Assembly (NCBI RefSeq): GCF_007860175.1
Contig: NZ_SJPX01000003.1
Location: 204,552-268,551, forward strand
Reading direction: 5' to 3'
DNA length: 64,000 nt
Source: Rubripirellula reticaptiva
Lineage (GTDB): Bacteria; Planctomycetota; Planctomycetia; Pirellulales; Pirellulaceae
Numbering within the stretch: the stretch's first letter is position 1; the number at the start of each line of letters is the position of its first letter. Below, in pieces: positions 1-7,387 of the stretch. The notes beneath the pieces were generated by a model. The model had not been told where the DNA came from. It ran no database searches and saw nothing but the letters and a program-made list of their open reading frames with translations. A program made the translations under genes and the position numbers.

Positions 1-2
1 AC

Positions 3-206
3 CTCCGACGAGCCAACATGACCGAGCACGATCTGTTCGGAAAACTTCGCGAGGCTAATGCAATGAACTTCGACCAAGTCAAAGCAGTGGTGTTCGAGAC
101 GACAGGCGATGTATCGGTCCTTCACGCCGACGGACCAATCCAACTCGAATCTCGATTCTTTGAGAGCGTCGATGGATCAGAGATATTGTTCGATCAGACG
201 CCGTAA
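3..206 (+). CDS. DUF421 (YetF-type) membrane protein, C-terminal end only
   Basis: The reading frame is open from the window edge and ends at 206; the gene begins outside the window. The visible residues (LRRANMTEHDLFGKLREAN, then QVKAVVFETTGDVSVL) match the soluble C-terminal domain of DUF421/YetF proteins, where an 'LR.....E.DL...LR' segment is followed by '.VK.AV.E.DG..SV'. The family has three N-terminal membrane helices and a cytoplasmic alpha/beta domain; its biochemical role is not settled, though it is often found among stress and spore genes. The assignment rests on this tail alone. Confidence 0.6.
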   Translation, partial: LRRANMTEHDLFGKLREANAMNFDQVKAVVFETTGDVSVLHADGPIQLESRFFESVDGSEILFDQTP

Positions 207-254
207 GGCTTGCATCGAAAGTCGACAAGATTTTCGACCTACCCACGCTCCATC

Positions 255-287
255 GCCTAGTGCCTAGTGCCTAGTGCCTAGTGCCTA
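255..287. repeat. 7-bp tandem repeat (GCCTAGT), about 4.7 copies
   Basis: Four full GCCTAGT units followed by a partial GCCTA lie just downstream of the DUF421 gene. The repeat puts TAG stops in several frames. A related short array (GCCTAGTC, about two copies) follows the alcohol dehydrogenase gene near 46684. Copy number is probably variable. Confidence 0.85.
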
Positions 288-290
288 AAC

Positions 291-310
291 TTTTGGCGAG
301 TGTCGTTGCC
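291..310 (+). repeat. Dispersed repeat, TTGGCGA family, copy 1
   Basis: The copy reads TTTTGGCGAGTGTCGTTGCC. It agrees at about 16 of 20 positions with the copy at 2225-2246 and closely with the copy at 22963-22983. This copy lacks the flanking complementary arm seen at 22956. The rest of 207-521 shows no gene. Confidence 0.45.
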
Positions 311-521
311 GGCCATCTTGGTACGCTGATCGAAATCACACCGACCTGTTCGGCGATCTACCAAGTATCGCTTCATCAACCCTGAAAGCGAGTTGCCACG
401 ATCGAGTATCGACTTTTGGCACGCAGGTTGCGTTATCAAAAGTCATCATCTTGGCGGTTGGAAACTAGACAGACCGATTCGGAGTTCGCCGCCTTACTCC
501 GGACCCAACACAGGAAATCAC

Positions 522-797
522 ATGTTCAAGATACTACTCAATAGCTCACTCGCTGCCGCACTCGCTTTCTGTGCGGTTGGTTGTGACGTCGAGCAGACTC
601 GCGAAGGCGAAATGCCCAATGTTGACGTCGACGTCAATGGCGATCCAGGGCAATTGCCCGCGTACGACGTCGACGCACCCGAGGTAGATGTCGAGATGGA
701 AGAAAGCACGGTCACGGTGCCGGATGTCGATGTCGACATGGAAAAGAGGACAATCAAAACTCCAGACGTGGACATTACACTTCCCAAGGATGAGTAA
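522..797 (+). CDS. Small Asp/Val-repeat lipoprotein
   Basis: A 91-residue protein starting at ATG 522, chosen over the upstream in-frame start at 393 because an AGGA ribosome-binding site lies about 6 nt before it and the N-terminus then becomes a lipoprotein signal (MFKILLNSS, hydrophobic core, lipobox AVGC with the lipid-accepting Cys near residue 22). The mature part is acidic and periodic: segments of the type PxVDVxME followed by a Thr/Val-rich stretch and PDVDV recur about three times. This alternation suggests an extended beta-type repeat or a cation-binding surface on the outside of a membrane. No known family was recognised. It stands alone between non-coding stretches. Confidence 0.65.
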   Translation: MFKILLNSSLAAALAFCAVGCDVEQTREGEMPNVDVDVNGDPGQLPAYDVDAPEVDVEMEESTVTVPDVDVDMEKRTIKTPDVDITLPKDE

Positions 798-1169
798 TCT
801 CTTGTCATAGCGTCTCGCTCGCTGCGAAGAATGCCAGATTTTCGCGAGGAGCTGTGCTTACCACGGCTCTTCGCGGATTTGGTTAGGGCACAAAGCAACT
901 TAATGAAAGCCAATCAAGATCGAGATTCTTAATCTTCCTCATCGGTGCTCGCTAGAGCCGATAAAGCGGGGATCTAAGGTTGTCCAGCAGCAGACGAGAT
1001 CGCTACGGAAATCGGTGGAAGCAGTGTCGAGCTGAACTCGGGATGGTGAGGCGATGCAGAGCGATCCAGCTTCGTGCAGGTTGACGATGCGAGGTGACTT
1101 CGTCAGACAGGAAAGCACTTAGTAAGTCTCAAGTATCATGAAGTGGACTCGTCGCATCCGACAAACGTG
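798..1169. other. Intergenic, nothing recognised
   Basis: No convincing reading frame, RNA gene or terminator is visible. The short frames on both strands have no recognisable sequence. Confidence 0.5.
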
Positions 1170-1397
1170 ATGTGGTTCAATAACCAAACGGACAGACCGT
1201 TGTCGATCGAACTCTTAAAAGCGAAGGCTAACCTCGCAGAGGGAACGCGCCCAAACCACGTTCCCTTAGCCATTCGAATTCAGACGATGATCGAGAATCT
1301 GTGTGACCGAGACCTGGTTAGCGAAGACACGTGTACGTCAATCACCCAACCGCTCGGAAACACTGCTCCAATTAGCTCAGGAAAATTGATTTCCTGA
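1170..1397 (+). CDS. Hypothetical protein, doubtful
   Basis: An open frame of 75 residues from ATG 1170 (84 from a GTG at 1143). It has a mixed, mostly polar composition, with no signal peptide, membrane helix or family signature. The stop falls 60 nt before the CAP-domain gene in the same direction. It could be a remnant or a chance frame; only its length and lack of an overlapping alternative support it. Confidence 0.25.
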   Translation: MWFNNQTDRPLSIELLKAKANLAEGTRPNHVPLAIRIQTMIENLCDRDLVSEDTCTSITQPLGNTAPISSGKLIS

Positions 1398-1457
1398 GCA
1401 GCCGCCGTCGCAACGAACTAAACGTACATCATTCTCTTTTCGATACGGACAAGCATC

Positions 1458-2171
1458 ATGCGACAACTCCTAACGCTAATGTTCCTGCTCGCGATGATCG
1501 GTTTCGCGAATGGTCAGAATAAGACATCGGACGATCCGTTGATTACCGAAGTAGAAACGGCAATCGTATTGCAAACAAATGAATTCCGGAAAGAAGACGG
1601 TTTACCATCCGTAAACGAGAACGCAAACCTCACAGAAACTGCATCCAAATTTGCTAGCTTTATGGCGACGAGGGAAAAGTATGGACACCACGCTGACGGC
1701 CGCACTCCTGCTCAGCGAGCCAAGGCGTCTGGATATAAATACTGCGTCGTCCGCGAGAACATTGCGTATCGAACAAACACCGGTGAAGTGACTGCCGCGA
1801 GTTTGATCGAAGCGTTCGTGCAGGGCTGGATCGACTCGCCCCCGCACCGCGAGAACATGCTGGCAGACTATGTAACCCAAACGGGTGTCGCCGTTGCGAG
1901 TGCGGATGGCGTAACCTACTATGCGGTTCAATTGTTCGAACGCCCCAAATCGGCTGCAATTCAGTTGAAGGTGACGAATGAGTCGGATGAGGCTCGGACG
2001 ATGCTCATCACCGCAAACGACAGCGAAGATTCAGTCGAGTTGCCACCGAGAGCTGTCATCACGATGAAGCGTTGTTTTCCCACGACACTAAAGTTGGAGA
2101 ATAGCGATTCCGAAGTTCGACTAACAGAATCGAGTGAACTGACCATTACGGAGAAGGGACTGACGCGATAG
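1458..2171 (+). CDS. Secreted CAP/SCP-domain protein
   Basis: A 237-residue protein with a Sec signal peptide (MRQLLTLMFLLAMIGFANG, residues 1-19). The CAP domain spans roughly residues 30-158: a helix with LQTNEFRKEDGLP, then LTETASKFASFMA, the conserved GHHADGRTPAQRAKASGY segment, the motif RENIAYR, then WIDSPPHRENML and a final strand ending YYAVQLF. This order matches bacterial SCP/CAP (YkwD-like) proteins, which act outside the cytoplasm and whose function is mostly unknown. The pair of conserved His (in GHHADG and PPHREN) is present. The last 75 residues form a separate beta-rich tail typical of planctomycete CAP proteins. Confidence 0.85.
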   Translation: MRQLLTLMFLLAMIGFANGQNKTSDDPLITEVETAIVLQTNEFRKEDGLPSVNENANLTETASKFASFMATREKYGHHADGRTPAQRAKASGYKYCVVRENIAYRTNTGEVTAASLIEAFVQGWIDSPPHRENMLADYVTQTGVAVASADGVTYYAVQLFERPKSAAIQLKVTNESDEARTMLITANDSEDSVELPPRAVITMKRCFPTTLKLENSDSEVRLTESSELTITEKGLTR

Positions 2172-2209
2172 GTCCATTGCAAGGTAATGAAACTCGTTAT
2201 GCGTTTCGG

Positions 2210-3349
2210 TTAACGATGTCCGCAATTCTTGGCGACTGTCGCTACCGTATTCTGAGCCGTCTCGACGATGGCATGCTGTACGGCGTCGATCAAGTTCGCG
2301 TCGCTGCCCACGGCTGCCCGTTGGCGATCGGCGCCTGTTCCCCCCGCAAGCACTCGCTTTACATACTCTGCCACACACTCCAAGTCGCCTGATTCTTCGA
2401 GTGATTGCCGCACATAACCGAGAAGCTCCGCCACCAACTCTTCCGTCGACTTTTTCTCGCAGGTTAACGGATCGACCATGTCTTTGCTCACGCCGTAACG
2501 CGCCGCGTGCCATGTCGCATAAGTAAGGACGTTTGCACGAATTGGCTTGTTGATTTGATTAGCTTCAACTTCCTTGGTTGCCTGCATCACGATCGCCCGC
2601 ACTAAACCTGTGTAGCCGACCGTTTCCTCCAGTGAAAGCATCACGTCCGCACCACGGAACTCGATCGTTGGAACCTTGGTTGGCAATCGTATATCCCAAT
2701 AGATAAAACTCTCGTCTTCGATCGCTCCACACCGAATCAAGTCATCGACACACGCCTCATAGTCTTCAAGAGAATCGAAATGCGGTGGCGGTCCTGCCAT
2801 CGGCCACTGCGCCCACAATTCACGCCGGTAACTCGCATAGCCTGTGTCTTCACCATCCCAAAATGGCGAATTTGCGGACAGCGCTTGAAGGATAGGCAAC
2901 CAGCGGCGAGCTTGATTCATCACCTGGAACCTGAGTGAGCGATCGTGCATTTCCACATGGACATGGCATCCGAAGATCAACATATCGCGTGCTACCTGTT
3001 GAAAACGCTCGTGCATCGCACGATATCGCTGTTTTGGTGTGAACGATTCGGTATCAGGCAGGATTAAAGGGTTGGTACCGGCTGCAACCAATGCCGCCCC
3101 AGTTTGCTTTGCAGCTTCGACGAGTTGACGCCGAACTCTCTTCAAACTGTCGCGAACTTCATCGAGTGTATAGCAGACGGCTGAGGCCATCTCGATCTGC
3201 GTCAGATGCAATTCGTGTTGAATGTCCGCTTTGGTATCGTCACCGAGTCTCCTCATCACCTCTTTGCAGTTTGGCAGCAGTTGCCCCGTACCAGGATCGA
3301 CCAGTTGGTACTCTTCTTCCACGCCGACCGATGGGATTGGCTTTCTCAT
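2210..3349 (-). CDS. ybdK: YbdK-type carboxylate-amine ligase (GCS2 family)
   Basis: A 379-residue protein close to the usual length of E. coli YbdK (about 372). The N-terminus SVGVEEEYQLVDPGTGQL is the metal/ATP-binding glutamate motif of the GCS2 glutamate-cysteine ligase superfamily, and later motifs (CHVHVEMHD, YASYRRELW, TVEFRGAD-type PTIEFRGADV) follow in order. These enzymes form an amide from a carboxylate and an amine using ATP; YbdK has weak glutamate-cysteine ligase activity and the natural substrate is not established. The start ATG overlaps the stop of the upstream M20 amidohydrolase by 4 nt (ATGA), so the two are translationally coupled. The last codons of the gene lie within a copy of a dispersed repeat (2225-2246). 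Confidence 0.9.
   Translation of the reverse strand: MRKPIPSVGVEEEYQLVDPGTGQLLPNCKEVMRRLGDDTKADIQHELHLTQIEMASAVCYTLDEVRDSLKRVRRQLVEAAKQTGAALVAAGTNPLILPDTESFTPKQRYRAMHERFQQVARDMLIFGCHVHVEMHDRSLRFQVMNQARRWLPILQALSANSPFWDGEDTGYASYRRELWAQWPMAGPPPHFDSLEDYEACVDDLIRCGAIEDESFIYWDIRLPTKVPTIEFRGADVMLSLEETVGYTGLVRAIVMQATKEVEANQINKPIRANVLTYATWHAARYGVSKDMVDPLTCEKKSTEELVAELLGYVRQSLEESGDLECVAEYVKRVLAGGTGADRQRAAVGSDANLIDAVQHAIVETAQNTVATVAKNCGHR
2225..2246 (+). repeat. Dispersed repeat, TTGGCGA family, copy 2
   Basis: The copy includes ATTCTTGGCGACTGTCGCT and lies in the 3' end of the ybdK gene, where its complement encodes the residues VATVAKN near the C-terminus. It suggests that the repeat either contributed the tail of the protein or resembles it by chance. 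Confidence 0.4.
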
Positions 3350-4578
3350 AAGATTGCTTTCGTCGAAAGTTCGATTGCTGCGAGGGCAAGGACCGCTGCA
3401 CCGTGTTCCAGTACCGATTCGTCAATGTCAAACGTTGGCGTATGCAATGGCTGTGCCCCGACGTCGCTTCCAGTAACACCAATTCGCATCATCGCGGCCG
3501 GAACCACTGATGCGAAAAAGGAAAAATCCTCCGCTCCCATGCTCGGCTGTTCAATGATTCGCACGTTGGAATCACCGACCAGTGCAATTGCGGCTCGACG
3601 AAACGCGAGATTGACGCCAGAATCGTTGAAGACGGGCGGCGTGTGAGTGGAGAAATTTAACATCGCTTCGACGGGATGACTTAGCTCGAGAGCCTCAGTG
3701 ATTCGCTTCATTTGTTGTCTAGCTCGTTCACCGCTTTCGCGAGACAACGTTCGGACAGTGCCACCAAGGTGCACTTCGCCAGGAACGATGTTCGGTGCGT
3801 TTCCGGCCGTGAACTGTCCAACGTTCACGACAACTGCTTCGCGAGCGTCTTCGTTTCGTGGCAGCCGACGATAGATGTCGGTCACCCATGAAGATGCAGC
3901 TCCGATGGTGTCTCCCGTCAAATGCGGTCTAGCACTATGCCCAGGCTGGCCGATCACTCTTAGATGAAAAGTATCGCAACCCGCCGTGAACGCTCCATCA
4001 CGATACCCAAAGCTGCCAACCGGTCGGCTCGGGTCAACATGCAATGCGATCGCGGCACCGATGCCATCCAGTGCTCCCGCCTGGATCATGTGTCGACCAC
4101 CCGTACTGGTTTCTTCCGCGGGTTGAAAGATGACTCGCGCCGCGAAGCCGCTCGGCAGTATTTGTTCACCAATCAGCTCGTTCAAAATTGCAAGTGCTCC
4201 CCAAGCCATCGTGGCATGCGCGTCGTGGCCGCAAGCGTGCATAGCGTTGTCAACGCCACTGGCGTAGGTCGTACTCAACTGAGTTTGAATGGGCAACGCG
4301 TCAATATCGCCACGGATTGCGACTCGAATATGGTGCTCACCGCGTTTCGCATCGACATCCGCCCAGACGCCGCGTCGGTCGCCTGCGAAATTCGGCGTTA
4401 GTCCTAAATCCGATATTAGATTGGCGAGGAATTCCGTGGTCGCATACTCTCGCTCGGACAACTCGGGGCGTTGATGCAGGTAGCGACGGATTTCTCGCAG
4501 ACGTGCCGTAAGCGACTTAGCGCAACGGCTAATGCGATCCTGCAACTCGGTCGCTTCAACGGACATCTGCCCCCCCAT
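3346..4578 (-). CDS. M20 family metal-dependent amidohydrolase
   Basis: A 410-residue enzyme of the M20D (hippurate hydrolase/IAA-amino acid hydrolase-like) peptidase family. The motifs are all visible: RGDIDALPIQ, then HACGHDAHATMAWG with metal-binding His and Asp, then FQPAEETSTGG with the catalytic and metal-binding Glu pair, HSARPHLTGDTI in the lid domain, and GAEDFSFFA near the C-terminus. Such enzymes hydrolyse N-acyl or aminoacyl amide bonds of small substrates in the cytoplasm. The start may be 4578 or the ATG at 4566. The gene overlaps the start of ybdK by 4 nt and is itself overlapped by the upstream DUF4235 gene, so three genes form one transcription unit. Confidence 0.9.
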   Translation of the reverse strand: MGGQMSVEATELQDRISRCAKSLTARLREIRRYLHQRPELSEREYATTEFLANLISDLGLTPNFAGDRRGVWADVDAKRGEHHIRVAIRGDIDALPIQTQLSTTYASGVDNAMHACGHDAHATMAWGALAILNELIGEQILPSGFAARVIFQPAEETSTGGRHMIQAGALDGIGAAIALHVDPSRPVGSFGYRDGAFTAGCDTFHLRVIGQPGHSARPHLTGDTIGAASSWVTDIYRRLPRNEDAREAVVVNVGQFTAGNAPNIVPGEVHLGGTVRTLSRESGERARQQMKRITEALELSHPVEAMLNFSTHTPPVFNDSGVNLAFRRAAIALVGDSNVRIIEQPSMGAEDFSFFASVVPAAMMRIGVTGSDVGAQPLHTPTFDIDESVLEHGAAVLALAAIELSTKAIL

Positions 4579-4915
4579 ACCGCGAAACGAGATTACTGCA
4601 CACGTTCGATAATGAACGCCGCGACGCCTTTCGCATCACACCCAACAAAGCCCCGGAGAAGGCTCCCCAGACCAGGACATCCCTCCGAACGACTTCCAGA
4701 GACGCTAGATTCATGGGCGAATCACACTCCAACGCCGTTCGCCACACCGCTTGCAACGCGTTACGAGCGAGCACAGTCGCTCCGATCACCATAGCAAAAG
4801 AGAGCACGATTTCGGTTTTTCCGATTCCTACATTGCGCTGGTCAGGCTCGCTACCGAAGCGTTCTTCGGCAGACCCACGCACGTCGTGGAACCGTTCACG
4901 TAGTTCTCGCTTCAT
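4556..4915 (-). CDS. Small membrane protein, DUF4235-like
   Basis: A 119-residue protein from ATG 4915. Longer starts (TTG/GTG at 4966-4969) exist but would run through a dispersed repeat copy, so the internal ATG is preferred. Residues about 32-50 form a hydrophobic helix (TEIVLSFAMVIGATVLARN); the segment LQAVWRTALECDSP, followed later by VWGAFSGALLGVMRKASRR, matches the W...PP...A..SGA..G..R pattern of DUF4235 proteins. These are short integral membrane proteins of unknown function. The stop lies inside the M20 gene start region, indicating an operon with it. Confidence 0.5.
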   Translation of the reverse strand: MKRELRERFHDVRGSAEERFGSEPDQRNVGIGKTEIVLSFAMVIGATVLARNALQAVWRTALECDSPMNLASLEVVRRDVLVWGAFSGALLGVMRKASRRSLSNVCSNLVSRYGGADVR

Positions 4916-4954
4916 CTTCCGTTTTCTCAAGTCGTAGTCGCCGGTACATTCGAT

Positions 4955-4973
4955 AGCGAAACTCACCAAGAGT
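4955..4973 (-). repeat. Dispersed repeat, TTGGCGA family, divergent copy
   Basis: Read on the minus strand it is ACTCTTGGTGAGTTTCGCT. This differs at a few positions from the 22963-22980 copy. It lies directly upstream of the DUF4235 start and only about 20 nt from the next copy, in opposite orientation. Confidence 0.4.
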
Positions 4974-4992
4974 CACTTCCGCCCGCGTAAAT

Positions 4993-5018
4993 CAGTGGAA
5001 TTCTTGGCGATTTCACTG
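4993..5018 (+). repeat. Hairpin repeat, TTGGCGA family, copy with intact stem
   Basis: Arms CAGTGGAA (4993-5000) and TTTCACTG (5011-5018) pair over 8 bp with one G-T wobble, enclosing the loop TTCTTGGCGA. The loop is identical to that of the copy at 22956-22983 while the outer arm sequence differs but still pairs. It lies just downstream of the GS17M-like gene and upstream of the DUF4235 gene. Confidence 0.55.
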
Positions 5019-5028
5019 CGTCCGAACG

Positions 5029-5517
5029 TTAGAGCGGGAAAGTTCCCAACGACGCCGGCCCTGCTGTTTTCAATAAACGACTCGCGACTGAAACGCGATT
5101 CAAGTCGCCAGAAACGATAATCAGCAACGCACCATCCCGCACTTTTGCTTCGTAGTCGCCAGCGACGTCGCGGTCGACGCCCCAGCTTTCCACCGCACCC
5201 AACACGCTCCCGCCGACGACACCTGCCGCGACACCAAACAACGGCCCAGCAACCAACATTGGGCCCATCATTGTCATCGTTCCCAATGCGGCTCCCAATG
5301 TCCCGCCCACCAAAGTCGTCGTGGCAGCGGTTTCCTGCCGTGACGGCGAGGCAGCTGACTTTACTGTTGTAGCATTGAGCCCAGCCAAGCTTTCATCGTC
5401 TGCATGCACGACCGTGGAAACTTCCTCTTGATTGAAGTGGGCTTTTTCAAGAACTTCAATTGCGGTTTGAAAATCGCTGCGATTTTTAAATTCAGCAATC
5501 AGGTAGTGATTATCCAT
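5029..5517 (-). CDS. General stress protein 17M-like glycine-zipper protein
   Basis: A 162-residue protein. Residues 1-45 (MDNHYLIAEFKNRSDFQTA, then VLEKAHFNQEEVSTV) resemble the ferredoxin-like N-terminal domain of general stress protein 17M/DUF1269-type proteins. The middle (about 68-115) is a Gly/Ala/Met-rich hydrophobic zipper (TLVGGTLGAALGTM, then LFGVAAGVVGGSVLG) and the C-terminus (YEAKVRDGALLIIVSGD) is the second alpha/beta half. The layout suggests a membrane-associated stress protein. The biochemical role of the family is unknown. The start ATG 5517 opens directly into the conserved N-terminus. Confidence 0.65.
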   Translation of the reverse strand: MDNHYLIAEFKNRSDFQTAIEVLEKAHFNQEEVSTVVHADDESLAGLNATTVKSAASPSRQETAATTTLVGGTLGAALGTMTMMGPMLVAGPLFGVAAGVVGGSVLGAVESWGVDRDVAGDYEAKVRDGALLIIVSGDLNRVSVASRLLKTAGPASLGTFPL

Positions 5518-5618
5518 CGAATGGCTCTCTATTTATGTTGTTTTATGTTGTTGCAAAAATCAACAATCCGTCGTCAAAACTGTCAACGATCCGGAACGAC
5601 CGAAAACGCTGGCGAGTT

Positions 5619-5801
5619 TCAATACGTCTCTACTTCGGCGAACGCTTTGCTGGAGTTGCGACTCAGCAAGTTGACACAAATCTTCTCGCCACAACTCGGA
5701 CACGCCACAACTCGGACACGCCACCGCTCGGTCATCGACAACCTGCCACAAGCCGGGCATGGAGTCCGTTTTAGCGAAGCGGCGACTGCAGTATTATTCA
5801 T
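5619..5801 (-). CDS. Possible small zinc-ribbon protein altered by a 16-bp duplication
   Basis: A 60-residue frame with two Cys pairs, TPCPACGRL and VVACPSCGEKICVNL, about 15 residues apart, as in zinc ribbons. A perfect 16-bp tandem duplication (5691-5722) lies exactly at the second Cys pair. Because 16 is not a multiple of three, the duplication joins two frames. In the other frame the upstream reading is MPGLWQVVDDRAVACPSCG, which would run into the same EKICVNL tail if one copy were removed. Either the ancestral protein was shorter with one ribbon half, or the present frame is a product of the duplication. No strong ribosome-binding site is visible. Confidence 0.35.
   Translation of the reverse strand: MNNTAVAASLKRTPCPACGRLSMTERWRVRVVACPSCGEKICVNLLSRNSSKAFAEVETY
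5691..5722. repeat. Perfect 16-bp tandem duplication
   Basis: The unit ACAACTCGGACACGCC occurs twice without mismatch, so the event is recent. It shifts the reading frame of the small zinc-ribbon-like frame on the minus strand. Confidence 0.9.
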
Positions 5802-5906
5802 CAGTAGCCCAAACCGTCAGGTGGGAAACCTATCCACAAGCCGCTAGCCTTTCGGCTTGGTAGCGATCAAAGACGGCAGCTTGTAGTCACTGGCTAAGGA
5901 GGTGCC

Positions 5907-6473
5907 CTATGCGGTTTGCGCCGCGTGCTTTCCTTCCGCAAACTCTTCAATCGCCTTCTTGCAGAAAGCGGGGAGGTCACCTGGATTGCGACTGGTCACC
6001 AAGCCTTCGTCGCAGACACATTCTTCATCGACCCACTCGGCACCAGCGTTTCTGAGGTCTGTCTTAAGACTCGGCCACGAAGTTACTTTTCGCCCGCGGA
6101 CCACATCTGCTTCGATCAGCGTCCAAGGACCGTGACACACAGCGGCAACCGGTTTATGTTGCTTAAAAAAGTCGCGCACGAACGTCACCGAGTCTTCGCA
6201 CGTCCGCAATGCGTCGGGGTTGGCAACACCACCGGGCAATACGAGTCCATCGAAGTTTTCCGCGGACGCGGATCCAACCAACTGATCTACGTTGAACGTG
6301 TCCGCCTTCTCGTCATGATTCATGCCTTGAATATCGCCTTCTTTAGGCGAAACTAAAACGACGTCGGCACCGGCGTCCTTGATCGCGTTCCACGGCATCG
6401 TCAGCTCCACCTGCTCAAAGCCGTCGGTGGCGAGAAATGCAATTCTTTTTCCTTTGAGCGATTGGCTGCTCAT
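5907..6473 (-). CDS. DJ-1/PfpI family protein
   Basis: A 188-residue cytoplasmic protein of the PfpI/YhbO branch of the DJ-1 superfamily. The sequence begins KGKRIAFLATDGFEQVELTMP, with the conserved Glu of the active site in GFEQVE; the nucleophile elbow is AAVCHGPWTLIEADVVRG (Cys followed by His). A C-terminal segment WVDEECVCDEGLVTSRNPGDLPAFC is typical of PfpI. The family is described as proteases or protein/nucleotide deglycases acting on glyoxal damage. Length and motif order are normal. It stands alone on the minus strand. Confidence 0.9.
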   Translation of the reverse strand: MSSQSLKGKRIAFLATDGFEQVELTMPWNAIKDAGADVVLVSPKEGDIQGMNHDEKADTFNVDQLVGSASAENFDGLVLPGGVANPDALRTCEDSVTFVRDFFKQHKPVAAVCHGPWTLIEADVVRGRKVTSWPSLKTDLRNAGAEWVDEECVCDEGLVTSRNPGDLPAFCKKAIEEFAEGKHAAQTA

Positions 6474-6818
6474 AATGCTCTCCTGTTCTAGAAAGTGTTG
6501 TTTATGGAATAACCACCTGTGCAGGTTCTATGCCAACTATTTGGTCAAGATCGCAGAGCGGGTCCAATCGCATAAGCAGCAATGCAGCACCCCTGATTAC
6601 CTAACGATATGAAAAGGCGGGTCAACGCGGTGGACAAGTACCCTCGACTCTGACGACGAATTGTACGTTCGAATATTCGTTCCACTGATGCTCGATCACG
6701 GACCAACACGAACCCTCTTCGGCCAAAACATTTTTTGTCGCGGCTGCTGTTTCTCAAGGAAAACGTCTGTCGATCGTCTCGTTGAATTTGCCCAGCTCAC
6801 GCAAGCGAAACTACTCTT
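6474..6818. other. Intergenic, nothing recognised
   Basis: No protein family, RNA or terminator is recognised. Its right edge is the remnant of an ISAs1-family transposase. Confidence 0.4.
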
Positions 6819-7180
6819 TCAAATTATCTGCACTGGATTTTGGAAAGCATCAATTCGCGCGACTTCGATAGCGGCCGCGTCACTATTGTCTTTCACAGTA
6901 GTGTCGCGTTGCAGAAATTCAGTGCCATGCGTCGAATTGCGGCTGAAACCTCGGCGATGTTCCACCGCGAATTCGGCTGGCGTCTTCGGGAAAAGTTACA
7001 TCCAAGAGATAGTGCTCACTGTTTTCAATCTTCCAGTGATCACGAACGAACTTGCTAAGGCGTTTCAATTTCGGTGGCAAGCTGCTGATTAAGAACACGG
7101 TTTCACCGTGCTCGGCGACATTACCTTCACCTTCGCGATGACGGTAAATCATGCCAATTGTCTTTGACGTGTCCTGCAAT
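6819..7180 (-). mobile_element. ISAs1-family transposase remnant (C-terminal part)
   Basis: On the minus strand the segment KTIGMIYRHREG, then ETVFLISSLPPK, then VRDHWKIENSEHYLLDVTF followed by PEDASRIR is the C-terminal catalytic part of ISAs1-type DDE transposases, including the conserved HW.IEN..H...DV.F.ED motif with the third acidic residue. The frame breaks near 6919, after which a second frame gives LQRDTTVKDNSDAAAIEV, the usual 'LL..D' tail, ending at 6819. The N-terminal two thirds are missing or unrecognisable and no terminal inverted repeats are visible. It is not identical to the second ISAs1 copy at 29.8-30.8 kb. Confidence 0.75.
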
Positions 7181-7387
7181 TTCATTTTCAATGACCGCGA
7201 TAGCGAAAAAGGAATGCGGCGTACGCCGCCACTGTGGTTGATTGCAGGCCAGCGTGGTTGATGCAGCCTCACTCAATTGCTCTGGAATTTTCGTGTCTGC
7301 AACCAAACTGGGCGATGGCATACGAGTTGCGGCGCACAACAGTTGAGCATGTAACTCCGAAATCCCCAAAGCAAGGCGCCCATTCCA

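Noticed and set aside
255-287. CRISPR-like repetition
   Set aside because: Units are 7 bp with no spacers; it is a simple tandem repeat.
518-913. A Ser/Thr-rich minus-strand frame of 131 codons
   Set aside because: It is antisense to the Asp/Val-repeat lipoprotein and mirrors its repeats (GTC/GAC giving Ser/Thr/Val).
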